A stretch of DNA of 64,000 nucleotides. It comes from Clostridia bacterium (GTDB taxonomy: Bacteria > Bacillota > Clostridia > Oscillospirales > Acutalibacteraceae). The DNA lies in NCBI GenBank assembly GCA_017439545.1, contig JAFSIW010000051.1:20964-84963 (forward strand), read 5' to 3'. A program made the position numbers and the translations under genes. Positions 19,128 to 29,665 of the stretch are shown here, in pieces. Below the pieces are notes generated by a model that had not been told where the DNA came from, did no database searches, and saw only the letters and a program-made list of their open reading frames with translations. Every line of letters begins with the position of its first letter. Positions within the stretch are counted from its first letter, which is position 1.

Positions 19128-20399
19128 TTAATTCTCCTTTCCTGCATCTAATGCCCGTTTGCCAATATCGTGACGGTAATAAGCATTTTCAAAGTGAATC
19201 TTGGCTACCAAACCATAAGCCTTGGTAACTGCATCCGACAACACGTCGGCTTTCGCAACCGCGCCAAGCACACGACCACCGCCGGTGCACAGTTTACCGT
19301 CAATGATTTTAGCACCGGCAACATACACTTCCCCATCCAAATCAGCGGGAATGGTCATTTCAAAGCCGGTTTCATATTTACCGGGGTATCCGTTGGACGC
19401 CATAACCACACAGCAAGCTGAACCGTTAGAGAAACGAATGTCGGTGTCTTTCAGCGTACCGTTGGTGGTAGCCATCATAGCTTCTAACAAATCAGTTTCC
19501 ATCAAAGGCAGAACGACTTGGGTTTCGGGGTCACCAAATCGGCAGTTGTATTCAATTACCTTGGGACCGTTGGGTGTTAACATCAAACCAAAATACAAGC
19601 AACCTTTAAAGGGACGCCCTTCAGCCTTCATGGCGTTAATGGTAGGCACAAAAATGGTTTCCATACACACCTTGGCAACGTCAGCAGTATAGTAAGGGTT
19701 AGGCGCAACCGTACCCATACCGCCGGTGTTCAGCCCGGTGTCGTTGTCCCCTGCCCGTTTGTGGTCCATGGAGGAGACCATAGGCACCACCGTTTCGCCG
19801 TCGGTAAAGGCAAGCACCGAAACTTCGGGGCCGGTTAAAAATTCTTCTACTACGATTTGGTTACCGCTTTCGCCGAAAACCTTGTCTTCCATCATGGAGT
19901 GAACGGCATTCAAAGCCTCGTCGCGGGTGGTGGCGATCACAACACCCTTGCCAAGCGCCAAACCGTCAGCCTTGATAACCGTGGGAATAGGAGCGGTTTG
20001 CAAGTAATCAGCCGCCTTGGCGGGATCATCAAACACCTCATAAGTAGCGGTAGGAATATTGTATTTCTTCATCAGGTTTTTAGAGAAAACCTTACTGCCT
20101 TCAATAATTGCCGCTTTGGCATCGGGACCAAAGCAAGGAATGCCAACGGCATTCAAAGCATCCACACATCCCAAAACCAAGGGATCATCGGGAGCAACGA
20201 CGGCATAGTCAATGGCATTTTCTTTGGCAAAAGCCACGATTTTATCAATTTCTTTGGCACCGATATTTACACAAGTAGCGTCTGCCGCAATGCCGCCGTT
20301 GCCGGGCAAAGCAAAGATTTCTGTTACCGAAGAGTTTTGTTTTAATTTCTTGATAATGGCATGTTCACGGCCGCCACCGCCGACTACCATCAGTTTCAT
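19128..20399 (-). CDS. purD: phosphoribosylamine-glycine ligase
   Basis: A 423-residue ATP-grasp enzyme that makes GAR from phosphoribosylamine and glycine. It shows MVVGGGGREHAI at the start, KADGLALGKGVVIA in the ATP-grasp region, and NTGGMGTVAPNPYY and EYNCRFGDPETQ for metal and nucleotide binding. It lies 82 nt after glyA, the widest gap in the operon, which holds a hairpin. The start at 20399 has AGAGGTGG upstream. Confidence 0.96.
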   Translation of the reverse strand: MKLMVVGGGGREHAIIKKLKQNSSVTEIFALPGNGGIAADATCVNIGAKEIDKIVAFAKENAIDYAVVAPDDPLVLGCVDALNAVGIPCFGPDAKAAIIEGSKVFSKNLMKKYNIPTATYEVFDDPAKAADYLQTAPIPTVIKADGLALGKGVVIATTRDEALNAVHSMMEDKVFGESGNQIVVEEFLTGPEVSVLAFTDGETVVPMVSSMDHKRAGDNDTGLNTGGMGTVAPNPYYTADVAKVCMETIFVPTINAMKAEGRPFKGCLYFGLMLTPNGPKVIEYNCRFGDPETQVVLPLMETDLLEAMMATTNGTLKDTDIRFSNGSACCVVMASNGYPGKYETGFEMTIPADLDGEVYVAGAKIIDGKLCTGGGRVLGAVAKADVLSDAVTKAYGLVAKIHFENAYYRHDIGKRALDAGKEN

Positions 20400-20439
20400 A
20401 AGTCCACCTCTGTAATAAGTAGTTATAATAAGCAGTTGT

Positions 20440-20471
20440 GGGCGGCGAAAAAAATCACTTTTTCGCCACCC
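20440..20471 (-). other. intercistronic hairpin between glyA and purD
   Basis: The arms gggcggcgaaaaaa (20440-20453) and tttttcgccaccc (20459-20471) pair with few mismatches. It could be a weak terminator, an RNA-stability element or a processing site that sets purD expression apart from glyA. The stem has internal A/T runs but no T run after it in the direction of transcription, so full termination is unlikely. Confidence 0.5.
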
Positions 20472-20481
20472 GATGTTTCAA

Positions 20482-21720
20482 TTATTCGTAAATGGGGAAG
20501 TTTTCACAAAGAGCCATAACTTCGGCACTGATGCGGTCTTTGGATTCTTCGTAATTGGCCGCAATTTCTTTCATCCAAGCGGCGATTTTCACCATTTCTG
20601 CCTCTTTAAAGCCACGGCTGGTCACCGCAGGAGTACCCACACGGATACCGCTGGTTACGAAGGGGCTTTGAGGATCGTTGGGAATGGTGTTTTTATTTAC
20701 GGTGATGTGAACGCTGTCCAAACGGGCTTCCATTTCTTTACCGGTAATACCGAAGGGTTGCAGATCCAAAAGCATCAGATGGTTATCGGTACCGCCCGAA
20801 ACCACACGGAAGCCTTGTTTGGTCAGTTCTTCGGACAGAACAGCCGCATTCTTCACGATTTGTTGTTGATATTCTTTGAATTCGGGTTTCAAAGCTTCGC
20901 CGAAAGCAACCGCTTTTGCGGCGATGATGTGCATCAAAGGACCGCCTTGAATACCGGGGAAAATGGCTTTGTCGATCTGTTTGGCAAATTGTTCTTTGCA
21001 CAAGATAAGACCGCCGCGAGGGCCCCGCAAGGTCTTATGGGTGGTGGTAGTAACCACGTCGGCATAAGGCACAGGGCTGGGATGCAATCCTGCGGCAACC
21101 AAACCGGCAATGTGAGCCATATCTACCAGATAGTAAGCACCAACTTCGTCACAGATTTCACGGATTTTAGCAAAATCAATGGTACGGGAATAGGCGCTGG
21201 CACCTGCAATGATCATTTTCGGTTTGCATTCTTTGGCAATGCGAAGCATATCGTCATAATCCAACACTTCGGTATCGTCTGCCACACCGTAAGGAACGAT
21301 GTTGAAATATTTACCAGAAATATTAACGGGAGAACCGTGAGACAAGTGACCACCATGGGCAAGATTGAGGCCCATTACGGTGTCGCCTTTTTCCAAAAGG
21401 CCGAAGAAAACAGCCAAGTTGGCACTGGCACCACTATGGGGTTGCACGTTAGCGTGGTCGGCACCGAACAATTTGCAAGCACGGTCGCGGGCGATGTTTT
21501 CTACGATGTCAACCTTTTCGCAACCACCGTAGTAGCGTTTGCCGGGATACCCTTCGGCATATTTGTTGGTCAGCACAGTACCTGCGGCAAGTAAAACCGC
21601 TTCAGACACAATATTTTCGGAAGCAATCAACTCAATGTTATGGCGTTGACGGGTCAATTCTTCATTGCAAGCAGAAGCAACCTCGGGGTCAAAGTTCATC
21701 AATTGATCAAAAAAACTCAT
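20482..21720 (-). CDS. glyA: serine hydroxymethyltransferase
   Basis: A 412-residue PLP enzyme that converts serine and THF to glycine and methylene-THF. Motifs are [14 protein letters not shown], the PLP-lysine region [18 protein letters not shown], and GVRVGTPA-like [13 protein letters not shown]. In this operon it provides glycine for PurD and one-carbon units for formyl transfer. The start at 21720 follows AAGGAG. Confidence 0.97.
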   Translation of the reverse strand: MSFFDQLMNFDPEVASACNEELTRQRHNIELIASENIVSEAVLLAAGTVLTNKYAEGYPGKRYYGGCEKVDIVENIARDRACKLFGADHANVQPHSGASANLAVFFGLLEKGDTVMGLNLAHGGHLSHGSPVNISGKYFNIVPYGVADDTEVLDYDDMLRIAKECKPKMIIAGASAYSRTIDFAKIREICDEVGAYYLVDMAHIAGLVAAGLHPSPVPYADVVTTTTHKTLRGPRGGLILCKEQFAKQIDKAIFPGIQGGPLMHIIAAKAVAFGEALKPEFKEYQQQIVKNAAVLSEELTKQGFRVVSGGTDNHLMLLDLQPFGITGKEMEARLDSVHITVNKNTIPNDPQSPFVTSGIRVGTPAVTSRGFKEAEMVKIAAWMKEIAANYEESKDRISAEVMALCENFPIYE

Positions 21721-21737
21721 TTTAATTCTCCTTATTC

Positions 21738-22919
21738 TTAGTGATGGAACAAACGCATGCCGGTAAAGGACATGATCATCTTATATTTATTACAGCAATC
21801 AATAACGATATCGTCACGGATGGAGCCGCCGGGTTCGGCAATGTAAGAAACACCGCTGCGTTTGGCACGTTCAATGTTATCGTCAAAGGGGAAGAAAGCG
21901 TCGGAACCCAATGCGACACCCGTAATGGTAGAGAGATAGGCCTTTTGCTCATCCATGGTAAAGGGCGCGGGTTGTTCGCTGAAGTATTTTTGCCAATTGC
22001 CATCGGCACAAACGTCTTCTTCGTTTTGGTTGATGTAACCGTCGATCACGTTGTCGCGGTCGGCACGACCCAAGGTGGGCAAGAAAGGAAGATTGAGCAC
22101 TTTTTCGTGTTGACGCAAGTGCCAGGTATCGGCCTTTCCGCCTGCCAAACGGGTACAATGGATACGGGATTGTTGCCCTGCTCCTACCCCAATGGCTTGT
22201 CCGTCTACTGCGTAGCAAACCGAGTTGGATTGGGTATATTTCAAGGTGATCAATGCAACGATCAGGTCGCGAGCCGCTTCATCCGATAAGGCTTTGTTTT
22301 CGGTTACGATGTTGGAAAGCAATTCACGATCAATTTTAAAATTATTTCTGCCTTGTTCAAAGGTGATGCCGTAAACCTGTTTACGCTCGGTTTCTTCGGG
22401 AACGTAGTTGGGATCAATGGCAATTACATTATAATTCCCTTTACGCTTTGATTTCAAGATTTCCAAAGCTTCAGGCTCATAACCGGGGGCAATAACACCG
22501 TCAGAAATTTCACGTTGAATCAGTTTGGCGGTGGTAACGTCGCACACGTCCGAAAGGGCGATAAAGTCACCAAAGGAACACATACGGTCGGTACCACGAG
22601 CACGTGCATAAGCACAAGCCAAGGGAGATTCATCCAAGCCCTCGATATCGTCCACGAAGCAGGCTTTTTTCAAAGTATCAGAAAGAGGCAATCCAACTGC
22701 GGCAGAAGTGGGACTAACGTGCTTGAAAGAGGTAGCGGCGGGCATACCCAAGGCTTCTTTTAATTCTTTTACCAGTTGCCAAGCATTAAAAGCATCCAAA
22801 AAGTTAATGTAGCCGGGTCTGCCACACAAAATTTCAATGGGCAGTTCTCCGTTTTCCATAAAAATGCGGGAGGGTTTTTGGTTGGGATTACAACCATATT
22901 TCAGTTCTAATTCTTTCAT
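21738..22919 (-). CDS. purH: AICAR transformylase, stand-alone (PurH N-terminal-less)
   Basis: A 393-residue protein matching only the formyltransferase half of PurH: it formylates AICAR to FAICAR with 10-formyl-THF. It has [13 protein letters not shown] (the Lys-His pair of the active site, normally KHANP), [25 protein letters not shown] in pieces, SDAFFPFDD and [10 protein letters not shown]. The inosinicase domain of about 200 residues that normally precedes it is absent. Its job is done by the next gene upstream in the operon, a PurO-type cyclohydrolase. Confidence 0.93.
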   Translation of the reverse strand: MKELELKYGCNPNQKPSRIFMENGELPIEILCGRPGYINFLDAFNAWQLVKELKEALGMPAATSFKHVSPTSAAVGLPLSDTLKKACFVDDIEGLDESPLACAYARARGTDRMCSFGDFIALSDVCDVTTAKLIQREISDGVIAPGYEPEALEILKSKRKGNYNVIAIDPNYVPEETERKQVYGITFEQGRNNFKIDRELLSNIVTENKALSDEAARDLIVALITLKYTQSNSVCYAVDGQAIGVGAGQQSRIHCTRLAGGKADTWHLRQHEKVLNLPFLPTLGRADRDNVIDGYINQNEEDVCADGNWQKYFSEQPAPFTMDEQKAYLSTITGVALGSDAFFPFDDNIERAKRSGVSYIAEPGGSIRDDIVIDCCNKYKMIMSFTGMRLFHH

Positions 22920-22939
22920 CCTGATTGCTCCTTAATTGA

Positions 22940-23662
22940 TTATTGGTAACGGTTGATCACACGACGGGTCACGCTACCGTCAGTAAGATCGGTATATTCT
23001 ACAAACAAGGAGATTTTATTGTCCTCGTTCAGATTGGTCCAGATATCATTAGTCAGCTCGTCGATATCGTCGGGGATACTCACCCGTTCCGGTTCCCCTT
23101 GGAAGGTGGGAATGGGGTTACCGTCGGTCACGTAAGTGTGGATGAAATGTCCAACACCGTTGAGAGGGGCATAAGCAAAATGATAGCGGTTGCAAGCGGT
23201 TCCTTCGGCATCGGCACTTTTCAGAATGCTCATTTCGTAGGTAAAATCACCTTCATCAAAGGTAATCATACCGCTGATGCGAGGAGTAAAGTTGGGAGCA
23301 TCCGGTTCAAAGGCACGACTTGTTAAAGCACAAGCAAAACTGCGACCTTGCTTAAGACCATTATAAATGGTATCGGTTTGGTCGCCATTGGTTACAATGC
23401 GATGATTTTCATAGCTACGAGCAGCAGCATAGATAATCAAGGAAGGGTCTTGCACCTTAGAAGGATCAAAAGGACGGGTAAACAGCGTACCGTCTTCTTC
23501 TAAAGCAAATACCCGATTGCGGCTGTTTTCGCTCCGACCCATAATAAAATAAGCAGAAACTGCATAGTTGCCGTTTTGGGATTTTCCCATTACCACACCG
23601 CGACCAACGTAAGGGTTACCTGCGATGCGTTCGCCCATTGTTTTAACTTCGTAAATATTCAT
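22940..23662 (-). CDS. PurO-type IMP cyclohydrolase
   Basis: A 240-residue protein of the archaeal-type IMP cyclohydrolase family, which closes FAICAR to IMP. It shows NPYVGRGVVMGKS, the hallmark YFIMGRSENSRNRVF and later NRYHFAYAPLNGVGHFIHTY in pieces. It sits directly upstream of the PurH formyltransferase with a 20-nt gap, giving the last two steps of IMP synthesis as two separate proteins. AAGGAG precedes the start at 23662. The family call rests on remembered motifs and on context. Confidence 0.85.
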   Translation of the reverse strand: MNIYEVKTMGERIAGNPYVGRGVVMGKSQNGNYAVSAYFIMGRSENSRNRVFALEEDGTLFTRPFDPSKVQDPSLIIYAAARSYENHRIVTNGDQTDTIYNGLKQGRSFACALTSRAFEPDAPNFTPRISGMITFDEGDFTYEMSILKSADAEGTACNRYHFAYAPLNGVGHFIHTYVTDGNPIPTFQGEPERVSIPDDIDELTNDIWTNLNEDNKISLFVEYTDLTDGSVTRRVINRYQ

Positions 23663-23666
23663 AACT

Positions 23667-24275
23667 TTACTCCTTTATCAGTGATGCCGAGACCATCTCG
23701 GTAGCCTTAGGCAGCAGCAGCCATTCGGCTTGCTCCATGACCCGTTTTTGCAAGATTTCGGGGGTATCGTTTTCTTCGATTGCGACGGCTTTTTGCAAAA
23801 TGATTTTACCGCCGTCGGGAATTTCATTGACAAAATGAACCGTAGCCCCTGTTACTTTTACACCGTATTCCAATGCGGCCTCGTGGACACGAAGTCCATA
23901 AAAACCTTGACCGCAGAAGGAAGGAATCAACGAGGGGTGCACATTTAATATGCGGTTTTCATAAGCCTTGATGAATGATTCGCTTAAAATGCTCATAAAA
24001 CCTGCCAATACGATTAAATCAATATCATATTGTTTTAAATAGGCAAGCAGTTGCGATTCAAAGGCTTCTTGACTTCCCAAATCTTTTTTAGAAACCACCA
24101 AGCCGTCAATGCCTGCCTTCTTGGCACGTTCTAACGCATAGGCATCTGCCTTGCTGGAAAGCACCAAGCTGATCTCACCACTGTGGATGATCCCGCTTGC
24201 TTGCGCATCGATCAATGCCTGCAGATTGGTGCCGCCGCCGGAGACCAGCACGGCGATTCTCGCTTTTTTTAGCAT
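23667..24275 (-). CDS. purN: GAR transformylase
   Basis: A 202-residue enzyme that formylates GAR with 10-formyl-THF. Motifs are [25 protein letters not shown], the catalytic Asn-His stretch [12 protein letters not shown] and [16 protein letters not shown]. It overlaps the purM end by 7 bp, so the two are translationally coupled. Confidence 0.96.
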   Translation of the reverse strand: MLKKARIAVLVSGGGTNLQALIDAQASGIIHSGEISLVLSSKADAYALERAKKAGIDGLVVSKKDLGSQEAFESQLLAYLKQYDIDLIVLAGFMSILSESFIKAYENRILNVHPSLIPSFCGQGFYGLRVHEAALEYGVKVTGATVHFVNEIPDGGKIILQKAVAIEENDTPEILQKRVMEQAEWLLLPKATEMVSASLIKE

Positions 24276-25306
24276 ATGGTCACCTTTTCGTCGCCTTCAA
24301 CAATGGTGCCCATTACATAGGCTTCTTCCCCTGCTTCTTTCAAAACAGCAATGGCTTTTTCGGCTTCTGCAGCAGGAACAACCACACACATACCAACACC
24401 CATGTTAAAGGTGTTGAACATATCCCGTTCGGGAATGTTGCCGGTTTTGGCGATCAAATCAAAGATAGGCAGAATTTTAAGGGAAGATCGGTCAATCTTA
24501 ACACCCATACCTTCGGGCAAACTACGGGGAATGTTTTCATAAAAACCGCCGCCGGTAATGTGAGAAATCGCACGCACGGTGCATTGCTCCAACAGAGCCA
24601 AGATGGGTTTCACGTAAATTTTGGTGGGAGTGAGCAAGGTTTCGGCTACACTTTTGCCGCCTAATTCTGCCACGGGTGCAGACAAATCCTTTTCCCCTAC
24701 ACCAAACACTTTACGAACCAAGGAAAAACCATTGGAGTGAACACCGCTGGAAGGCAGAGCAATCATAACGTCCCCTGCTTGCATGGATTTGGGATTGAGG
24801 ATTTTTTTCTTATCCACAACACCAACAGCAAAACCGGCAAGGTCATATTCGTCAATGGGATAAAAACCGGGCATTTCAGCAGTTTCGCCACCAATTAAAG
24901 CGGCGCCGCTTTGTACGCAACCGTCGGCAATACCCGAAACGATAGAAGCAATTTTTTCGGGAACATTCTTACCGCAAGCGATATAATCCAAGAAGAACAA
25001 AGGCTTAGCGCCACAACAGATAATATCGTTCACACACATGGCAACACAGTCAATACCAACCGTGTCGTGTTTGTCTTGAATAAAAGCCAATTTCAGTTTG
25101 GTACCAACCCCATCGGTACCGCTGACCAAAACGGGTTTTTCCATACCTTCCACGTCTAATTCAAACAAACCGCCAAAACCGCCTACATCGGAGCAAACGC
25201 CTGCGGTCATGGTACGGGCCACGTGGGCTTTCATCAGTTCAACTGCTTTGTAGCCTGCGGTAATGTCTACCCCTGCGGCTGCATAACTTTCGCTAAAACT
25301 ATTCAT
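24269..25306 (-). CDS. purM: AIR synthetase
   Basis: A 345-residue ATP-dependent cyclo-ligase that makes AIR from FGAM. It shows [28 protein letters not shown] and [14 protein letters not shown], with [13 protein letters not shown] near the C-terminal third. It overlaps purF by 4 bp (ATGA) and purN by 7 bp. Confidence 0.97.
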   Translation of the reverse strand: MNSFSESYAAAGVDITAGYKAVELMKAHVARTMTAGVCSDVGGFGGLFELDVEGMEKPVLVSGTDGVGTKLKLAFIQDKHDTVGIDCVAMCVNDIICCGAKPLFFLDYIACGKNVPEKIASIVSGIADGCVQSGAALIGGETAEMPGFYPIDEYDLAGFAVGVVDKKKILNPKSMQAGDVMIALPSSGVHSNGFSLVRKVFGVGEKDLSAPVAELGGKSVAETLLTPTKIYVKPILALLEQCTVRAISHITGGGFYENIPRSLPEGMGVKIDRSSLKILPIFDLIAKTGNIPERDMFNTFNMGVGMCVVVPAAEAEKAIAVLKEAGEEAYVMGTIVEGDEKVTIC

Positions 25307-26748
25307 TTTTTTGTTTCTCCTTTTTCAGACAGTTTTTGTTCAAAACGGTTTTTATAAATCTTTGTGGGAACATCGGTAGGATATTTTCCATCGAAGCAAG
25401 CACAGCAGAATCCGTCACATTTTCGACCAACGGCAATCTTCTTAGCATCTTCCAGTTCCAAATAGCCCAAAGAATCCACCCCGATAATGGCTTCGATTTC
25501 TTCTACTGTATGCTTACAAGCAATCAGTTTATCTTGGGAATCAATATCGGTGCCGTAGTAGCAAGGATATAAGAAAGGCGGCGCAGACACCCGCATATGC
25601 ACTTCTTTCGCACCAGCTTCCCGCAACAGTTTTACGATGCGTTCGCAGGTGGTGCCACGAACAATGGAGTCGTCAACAAGCACGACCCGTTTATCTTTTA
25701 CCACCGAAGAGATGGGGTTCAGTTTAATGCGAACTTTATCTTCGCGGGTGGATTGACCGGGTGCGATAAAGGTTCGACCGATATACTTGTTTTTAAGGAA
25801 TCCGATGGCATAAGGAATGCCGGATTCTCGAGAATAACCAATAGCGGCATCCAAACCCGAATCGGGAACACCTACTACAATGTCGGCTTCTACGGGATGT
25901 TCTTTGGCAAGATATTCCCCTGCTTTGGCTCTCGCCTCGTGCACCGAGCTGCCTTCAATCACCGAGTCGGGGCGAGCAAAGTAAATATATTCAAACACAC
26001 ATAAAGAGGGATCACACTTTTTGCAATGGGTCGTAATGGATTGAATCCCGTTTTTGCGGCTGAGCACCAAAATTTCACCCGGCTCTAATTCACGAATCAA
26101 AGTTGCGCCAACAGCATCCAAAGCACAGCTTTCGGAAGCCACAATGTAGTCACCGGCTTCATTTTGACCGTAGCACAAAGGATGAAAACCATTGGGGTCA
26201 CGAGCGGCAATCAGTTTGGTAGGCGACATTACAACCAAGGAGTATGCACCTTTAATGTAATTCATGGCTTGTTCTACTGCCACCTCAATAGAAGGAGCGG
26301 ACAAGCGTTCGCGGGTAATGATATAGGAAATTACTTCAACGTCGCTGTTCATATGGAAAATAGCACCCTGCATTTCCAAATCCGAGCGAAGCTCAAAGGA
26401 GTTGATGAGACAACCGTTATAGGCCACCGCCATTCTCCCTTTGATATGGTTAACCACCATAGGCTGTGCGTTGACACGGCCTTTGGTGTCAGCTGTACCA
26501 TAGCGAACATGACCCAATGCCATATCCCCTTCGCCCAGACGATGCAACACGTCTTTGGTGAACACATCATCGACCAAGCCGTCATCCCGATGATCGTGTA
26601 AAACACCGTCATCGTTCACTACAATACCGCAGCTTTCCTGACCGCGGTGTTGCAAGGCATATAAGCCGTAATAGGTAGTGGATGCAACGTCACGTGTCTC
26701 GGTGGCAAATACACCGAATACACCACAGTCCTCATGAAGTTTACTCAT
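25303..26748 (-). CDS. purF: amidophosphoribosyltransferase
   Basis: A 481-residue enzyme for the first committed step, making phosphoribosylamine from PRPP and glutamine. The N-terminal nucleophile Cys is in [11 protein letters not shown] (mature after a short propeptide), [18 protein letters not shown] follows, and the PRPP loop is [13 protein letters not shown]. The C-terminal cysteines (CDGFCCACF) fit the iron-sulfur cluster found in the Bacillus-type enzyme. Confidence 0.97.
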   Translation of the reverse strand: MSKLHEDCGVFGVFATETRDVASTTYYGLYALQHRGQESCGIVVNDDGVLHDHRDDGLVDDVFTKDVLHRLGEGDMALGHVRYGTADTKGRVNAQPMVVNHIKGRMAVAYNGCLINSFELRSDLEMQGAIFHMNSDVEVISYIITRERLSAPSIEVAVEQAMNYIKGAYSLVVMSPTKLIAARDPNGFHPLCYGQNEAGDYIVASESCALDAVGATLIRELEPGEILVLSRKNGIQSITTHCKKCDPSLCVFEYIYFARPDSVIEGSSVHEARAKAGEYLAKEHPVEADIVVGVPDSGLDAAIGYSRESGIPYAIGFLKNKYIGRTFIAPGQSTREDKVRIKLNPISSVVKDKRVVLVDDSIVRGTTCERIVKLLREAGAKEVHMRVSAPPFLYPCYYGTDIDSQDKLIACKHTVEEIEAIIGVDSLGYLELEDAKKIAVGRKCDGFCCACFDGKYPTDVPTKIYKNRFEQKLSEKGETKK

Positions 26749-26789
26749 AAAAATTCGGGCCTCCCAAATAAATTCAAAAATATAATCAA

Positions 26790-27284
26790 TTATGCATTAA
26801 ATTGTTCTGCCACACGGCGATCTTTTTCTAACACAGCAGATTTATCAGCAACACGTTTGGCGTCTAATTTTGCTGCCAACGTTTCATCGGTAATGGCAAG
26901 CATTTCAATGCACAGCAAAGCAGCATTGGCAGCGCCGTTCATAGCAACGGTAGCAACCGGAATACCGCTGGGCATTTGCACGGTAGAAAGCAAAGCATCC
27001 AATCCGCCAAGACCACCGGAAACAACGGGAATGCCAACAACAGGCAAGGTAGTATTGGCGGCAATTGCACCCGCCAGATGTGCCGCCATACCTGCGGCGG
27101 CAATGATGGCGCCAAATCCGTTTTTGCGGGCATTTTCGCTGAACACCTTGGCTTCTTCAGGGGTGCGGTGAGCGGAATATACGTGTACCTCATACGGTAC
27201 TTCAAATTGTTTTAATACGGCAATCGCCTTTTCAACTACAGGCAGATCACTGTCACTGCCCATCATAATTGCAATCTTTTTCAT
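26790..27284 (-). CDS. purE: N5-CAIR mutase (PurE)
   Basis: A 164-residue protein with MMGSDSDLPV, VYSAHRTPE, AAAGMAAHLAGAIA and MPSGIPVATVAMNGA, the class I PurE signatures. It moves the carboxyl group to give CAIR. No purK is nearby, so its carboxylated substrate supply is unresolved in this window. I chose the ATG at 27284, right after GGAGGAG. It is the first gene of the operon, below the riboswitch. Confidence 0.96.
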   Translation of the reverse strand: MKKIAIMMGSDSDLPVVEKAIAVLKQFEVPYEVHVYSAHRTPEEAKVFSENARKNGFGAIIAAAGMAAHLAGAIAANTTLPVVGIPVVSGGLGGLDALLSTVQMPSGIPVATVAMNGAANAALLCIEMLAITDETLAAKLDAKRVADKSAVLEKDRRVAEQFNA

Positions 27285-27313
27285 GAATACTCCTCCTATC
27301 AATCATACAAAAA

Positions 27314-27348
27314 GGGCGCACTTACACAACGGTATGGTAAGTGCGCCC
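27314..27348 (-). terminator. riboswitch-controlled terminator before purE
   Basis: The arms gggcgcacttac (27314-27325) and gtaagtgcgccc (27337-27348) form a perfect 12-bp stem, followed on the minus strand by TTTTT. The 5' arm begins inside the conserved CUGGGC of the aptamer (27345-27348 shared), so ligand binding should prevent its formation and switch the operon on. Confidence 0.9.
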
Positions 27349-27420
27349 AGACGGTCGGCTGTAACCATTTTCTGCTCCTTTGCGGTGCTCCGCTCAATAT
27401 CCGTCAGTTACAGAAAACGA
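27345..27420 (-). ncRNA. ZTP (pfl) riboswitch aptamer
   Basis: On the minus strand the region reads GUAACUGACGG near its 5' end, GGAGC in the middle, and GACCGUCUGGGC at the 3' end. These match the ZTP/ZMP riboswitch core (UGACUGGCG, GGGGAGC, CCGCCUGGGC), with GACGG and CCGUC able to form the conserved long-range pairing. ZTP and ZMP (AICAR ribotide) accumulate when formyl-folate is short, and this operon makes both the purine ring and formyl-THF. The position before purE and the overlapping terminator support the call. Confidence 0.9.
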
Positions 27421-27486
27421 AGATGCACAAACGATGGAATATGTGGTAGTTCCAAGGGCACATCTTAAATTTTAACTACGATAGAT

Positions 27487-27516
27487 AGTATACCATAATT
27501 GGCAGGACAATGTCAA
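27487..27516 (-). promoter_or_regulatory. purine operon promoter
   Basis: On the minus strand, TTGACA (27516-27511), an 18-nt spacer and TATACT (27492-27487). Transcription would begin about 60 nt above the aptamer. Confidence 0.8.
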
Positions 27517-27630
27517 GAAAAGTCGGGGACATTTTTCAACAAAGAAGTTGGAATTTTCGCCCCTCATTTTGGTATGGATGATGGTTTCTATCACAGTTTG
27601 TTTACATAACGTCGAAAACGCACCAAGTCA

Positions 27631-27667
27631 ATGAAAAACGCCCCGAATGATTGCTTAATTCGGGGCG
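27631..27667 (-). terminator. terminator of the pyrimidine operon
   Basis: The arms cgccccgaat (27639-27648) and attcggggcg (27658-27667) are followed on the minus strand by a TTTTT run. It starts 6 nt past the pyrI stop. Confidence 0.9.
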
Positions 27668-27672
27668 CAAGA

Positions 27673-28089
27673 TTATTGGGTTTTGGTATCGCAATAAATA
27701 CAACGATAGATGCGATTGTCCCGATCGGTTAAACGGAACACGTGAGGCAACTCTTGCTCGGTGGTAGTGATGCAACGGGGGTTTTTGCAGAACAAAACGT
27801 TTTCTAATTTTTCAGGCAGGTGAACACGGCGTTTTTCCACCAATTCTTCGTTACGAATAATATCGATGGTAACACCGGGGTCCACGTAGCCCAAAATATC
27901 CATATTCACGTCAATGTCGGCATCAATTTTAATGATATCCTTTTTGCCCATTTTGCGGCTGTTTACGTTTTTGATAATCGCAACCGAGCAATCCAGATTA
28001 TCCAATTTCAGCAATTTATAAATCTGCATGCCTTTGCCGGCGGTGATATGGTCTAACACAATACCGTTTTGAATGGAATCGATTTTCAT
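27673..28089 (-). CDS. pyrI: aspartate carbamoyltransferase regulatory subunit
   Basis: A 138-residue PyrI. It has the allosteric nucleotide-binding N-terminal part ([13 protein letters not shown]) and a C-terminal zinc domain with cysteines in CKNPRC and CIYC, giving the C-x4-C and C-x2-C pattern. It binds PyrB trimers and gives feedback control by nucleotides. It overlaps pyrB by 4 bp and is last in the operon. Confidence 0.95.
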   Translation of the reverse strand: MKIDSIQNGIVLDHITAGKGMQIYKLLKLDNLDCSVAIIKNVNSRKMGKKDIIKIDADIDVNMDILGYVDPGVTIDIIRNEELVEKRRVHLPEKLENVLFCKNPRCITTTEQELPHVFRLTDRDNRIYRCIYCDTKTQ

Positions 28090-29003
28090 ACTTCTACCTC
28101 CAGCAATTTCAAGATCAAAGACATGCGCATAATTTTGCCGTTAAACACCTGTTTGAAATAACAAGCGCGGGGGTCATTGTCGATGGCCACCGAAATTTCG
28201 TTTACACGAGGCAAGGGATGAAGCACACTGCAATCTGCTTTGGCTAATTTCATCTTATCAGGTGTAAGAATGTAGCTATCCTTCAAGCGAACGTAATCCT
28301 CTTCGTTGAAGAAGCGTTCCCGTTGTACACGGGTCATATACAGAATATCCAATTCAGGCAAAACTGCCTCAAAATCGGTGGTTTGCACGTATTCCAGATT
28401 ATTCTTTTGAATGATATCTTTTTTGATGTAACTGGGCAATTTCAGTTCGTCGGGAGAAATCAATACAAACTTAATGCCGGTATAGCGAGAAAGAGCGGTA
28501 ATCAACGAGTGCACGGTGCGACCAAATTTCAAGTCACCGCAAAAACCGACGGTCAGGTTGTTAAGACGCCCTTTTTCCCGATAAATGGTGAGCAAGTCAG
28601 CCAACGTTTGGGTGGGATGGTTGTGACCGCCGTCCCCTGCGTTAATGACCGGAATGCTGGCATTGATCGAAGCAACGTAAGGCGCACCTTCTTTGGGATG
28701 GCGCATAGCAATCACATCAGCATAGCAAGAAACGGTTTTGGCGGTATCAGCGACGCTCTCCCCTTTTGTGGCAGAGCTGGAGCCGGCCGAAGCCATGCTG
28801 ATGACGTTGCCGCCCAACTCATACATTGCCGCTTCAAAACTCAAGCGAGTACGGGTAGAAGGCTCAAAAAACAAGGTGGCCAATTTTTTACCGTCACAAG
28901 CGTGGGCGTATTTTTTAGGATTGGCAATGATATCTTCGGCCCGTTGTAACAATTCGTCTATTTCTTCAATAGACAGTTCTGCGATGTCGATCAAACTTCT
29001 CAT
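28086..29003 (-). CDS. pyrB: aspartate carbamoyltransferase catalytic subunit
   Basis: A 305-residue enzyme that makes N-carbamoyl-aspartate. It shows [13 protein letters not shown] (carbamoyl-phosphate site), [31 protein letters not shown] in pieces, and [10 protein letters not shown] (aspartate site). It is paired with pyrI, so the holoenzyme is the regulated type. Confidence 0.97.
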   Translation of the reverse strand: MRSLIDIAELSIEEIDELLQRAEDIIANPKKYAHACDGKKLATLFFEPSTRTRLSFEAAMYELGGNVISMASAGSSSATKGESVADTAKTVSCYADVIAMRHPKEGAPYVASINASIPVINAGDGGHNHPTQTLADLLTIYREKGRLNNLTVGFCGDLKFGRTVHSLITALSRYTGIKFVLISPDELKLPSYIKKDIIQKNNLEYVQTTDFEAVLPELDILYMTRVQRERFFNEEDYVRLKDSYILTPDKMKLAKADCSVLHPLPRVNEISVAIDNDPRACYFKQVFNGKIMRMSLILKLLEVEV

Positions 29004-29651
29004 TTATTTTGCCCCTCCAATCCAGCTCTCATCAGAAGGATTGTTTCGGAAAGCAATCAAACGGGCAACATCTTCGGGCTGAATATAGTTTTCGTCAGCC
29101 GCTACCCGAGCGATGCAATCGAAGTTGGTCAAGCTGATATTTTTCACTCCTGCGGCGGCGAGACGATCAATTCCTTTTTGCATACCGTAAGTGAAAATAG
29201 AAACAATGCCCAACACTTCGGCACCTGCTTCACGCAGAGCGTCAACCGCTTCCAGAACGCTACCGCCGGTGGAGATCAGATCTTCAACTACAACCACTTT
29301 TTGACCTGCTTCTAATTTACCTTCAATACGATTTTGACGGCCGTGGTCTTTGGCGCTACCACGCACGTAACCCATAGGCAGACCCAAAAAATGGGCGGCA
29401 ATGGCGGCATGGGCGATACCTGCCGTAGCAGTACCCATCAGCACTTCGGTTTCAGGAAAATTTTCTTTAATCAGTTCCGCCAAACCTTGCTCTACGTGTT
29501 GACGCACCTTGGGTGCAGTCAAAATCAAGCGGTTGTCGCAGTAAACGGGGCTTTTAATGCCCGAAGCCCAAGTAAAGGGCTCATCGGGACGGAAAAACAC
29601 CGCACTGATAGACAATAAATCTTTTGCAATTTGTTGTTCTCTCATAATCAT
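29004..29651 (-). CDS. pyrE: orotate phosphoribosyltransferase
   Basis: A 215-residue enzyme that makes OMP from orotate and PRPP. It shows WASGIKSPVYCDNR, GTATAGIAHAA and the PRPP loop VVVVEDLISTGGSV. Either of two in-frame ATGs (29651 or 29645) could serve; AAGGAG is 4 or 10 nt away. The pyrB start follows immediately. Confidence 0.96.
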   Translation of the reverse strand: MIMREQQIAKDLLSISAVFFRPDEPFTWASGIKSPVYCDNRLILTAPKVRQHVEQGLAELIKENFPETEVLMGTATAGIAHAAIAAHFLGLPMGYVRGSAKDHGRQNRIEGKLEAGQKVVVVEDLISTGGSVLEAVDALREAGAEVLGIVSIFTYGMQKGIDRLAAAGVKNISLTNFDCIARVAADENYIQPEDVARLIAFRNNPSDESWIGGAK

Positions 29652-29665
29652 CTATCTCCTTATTC

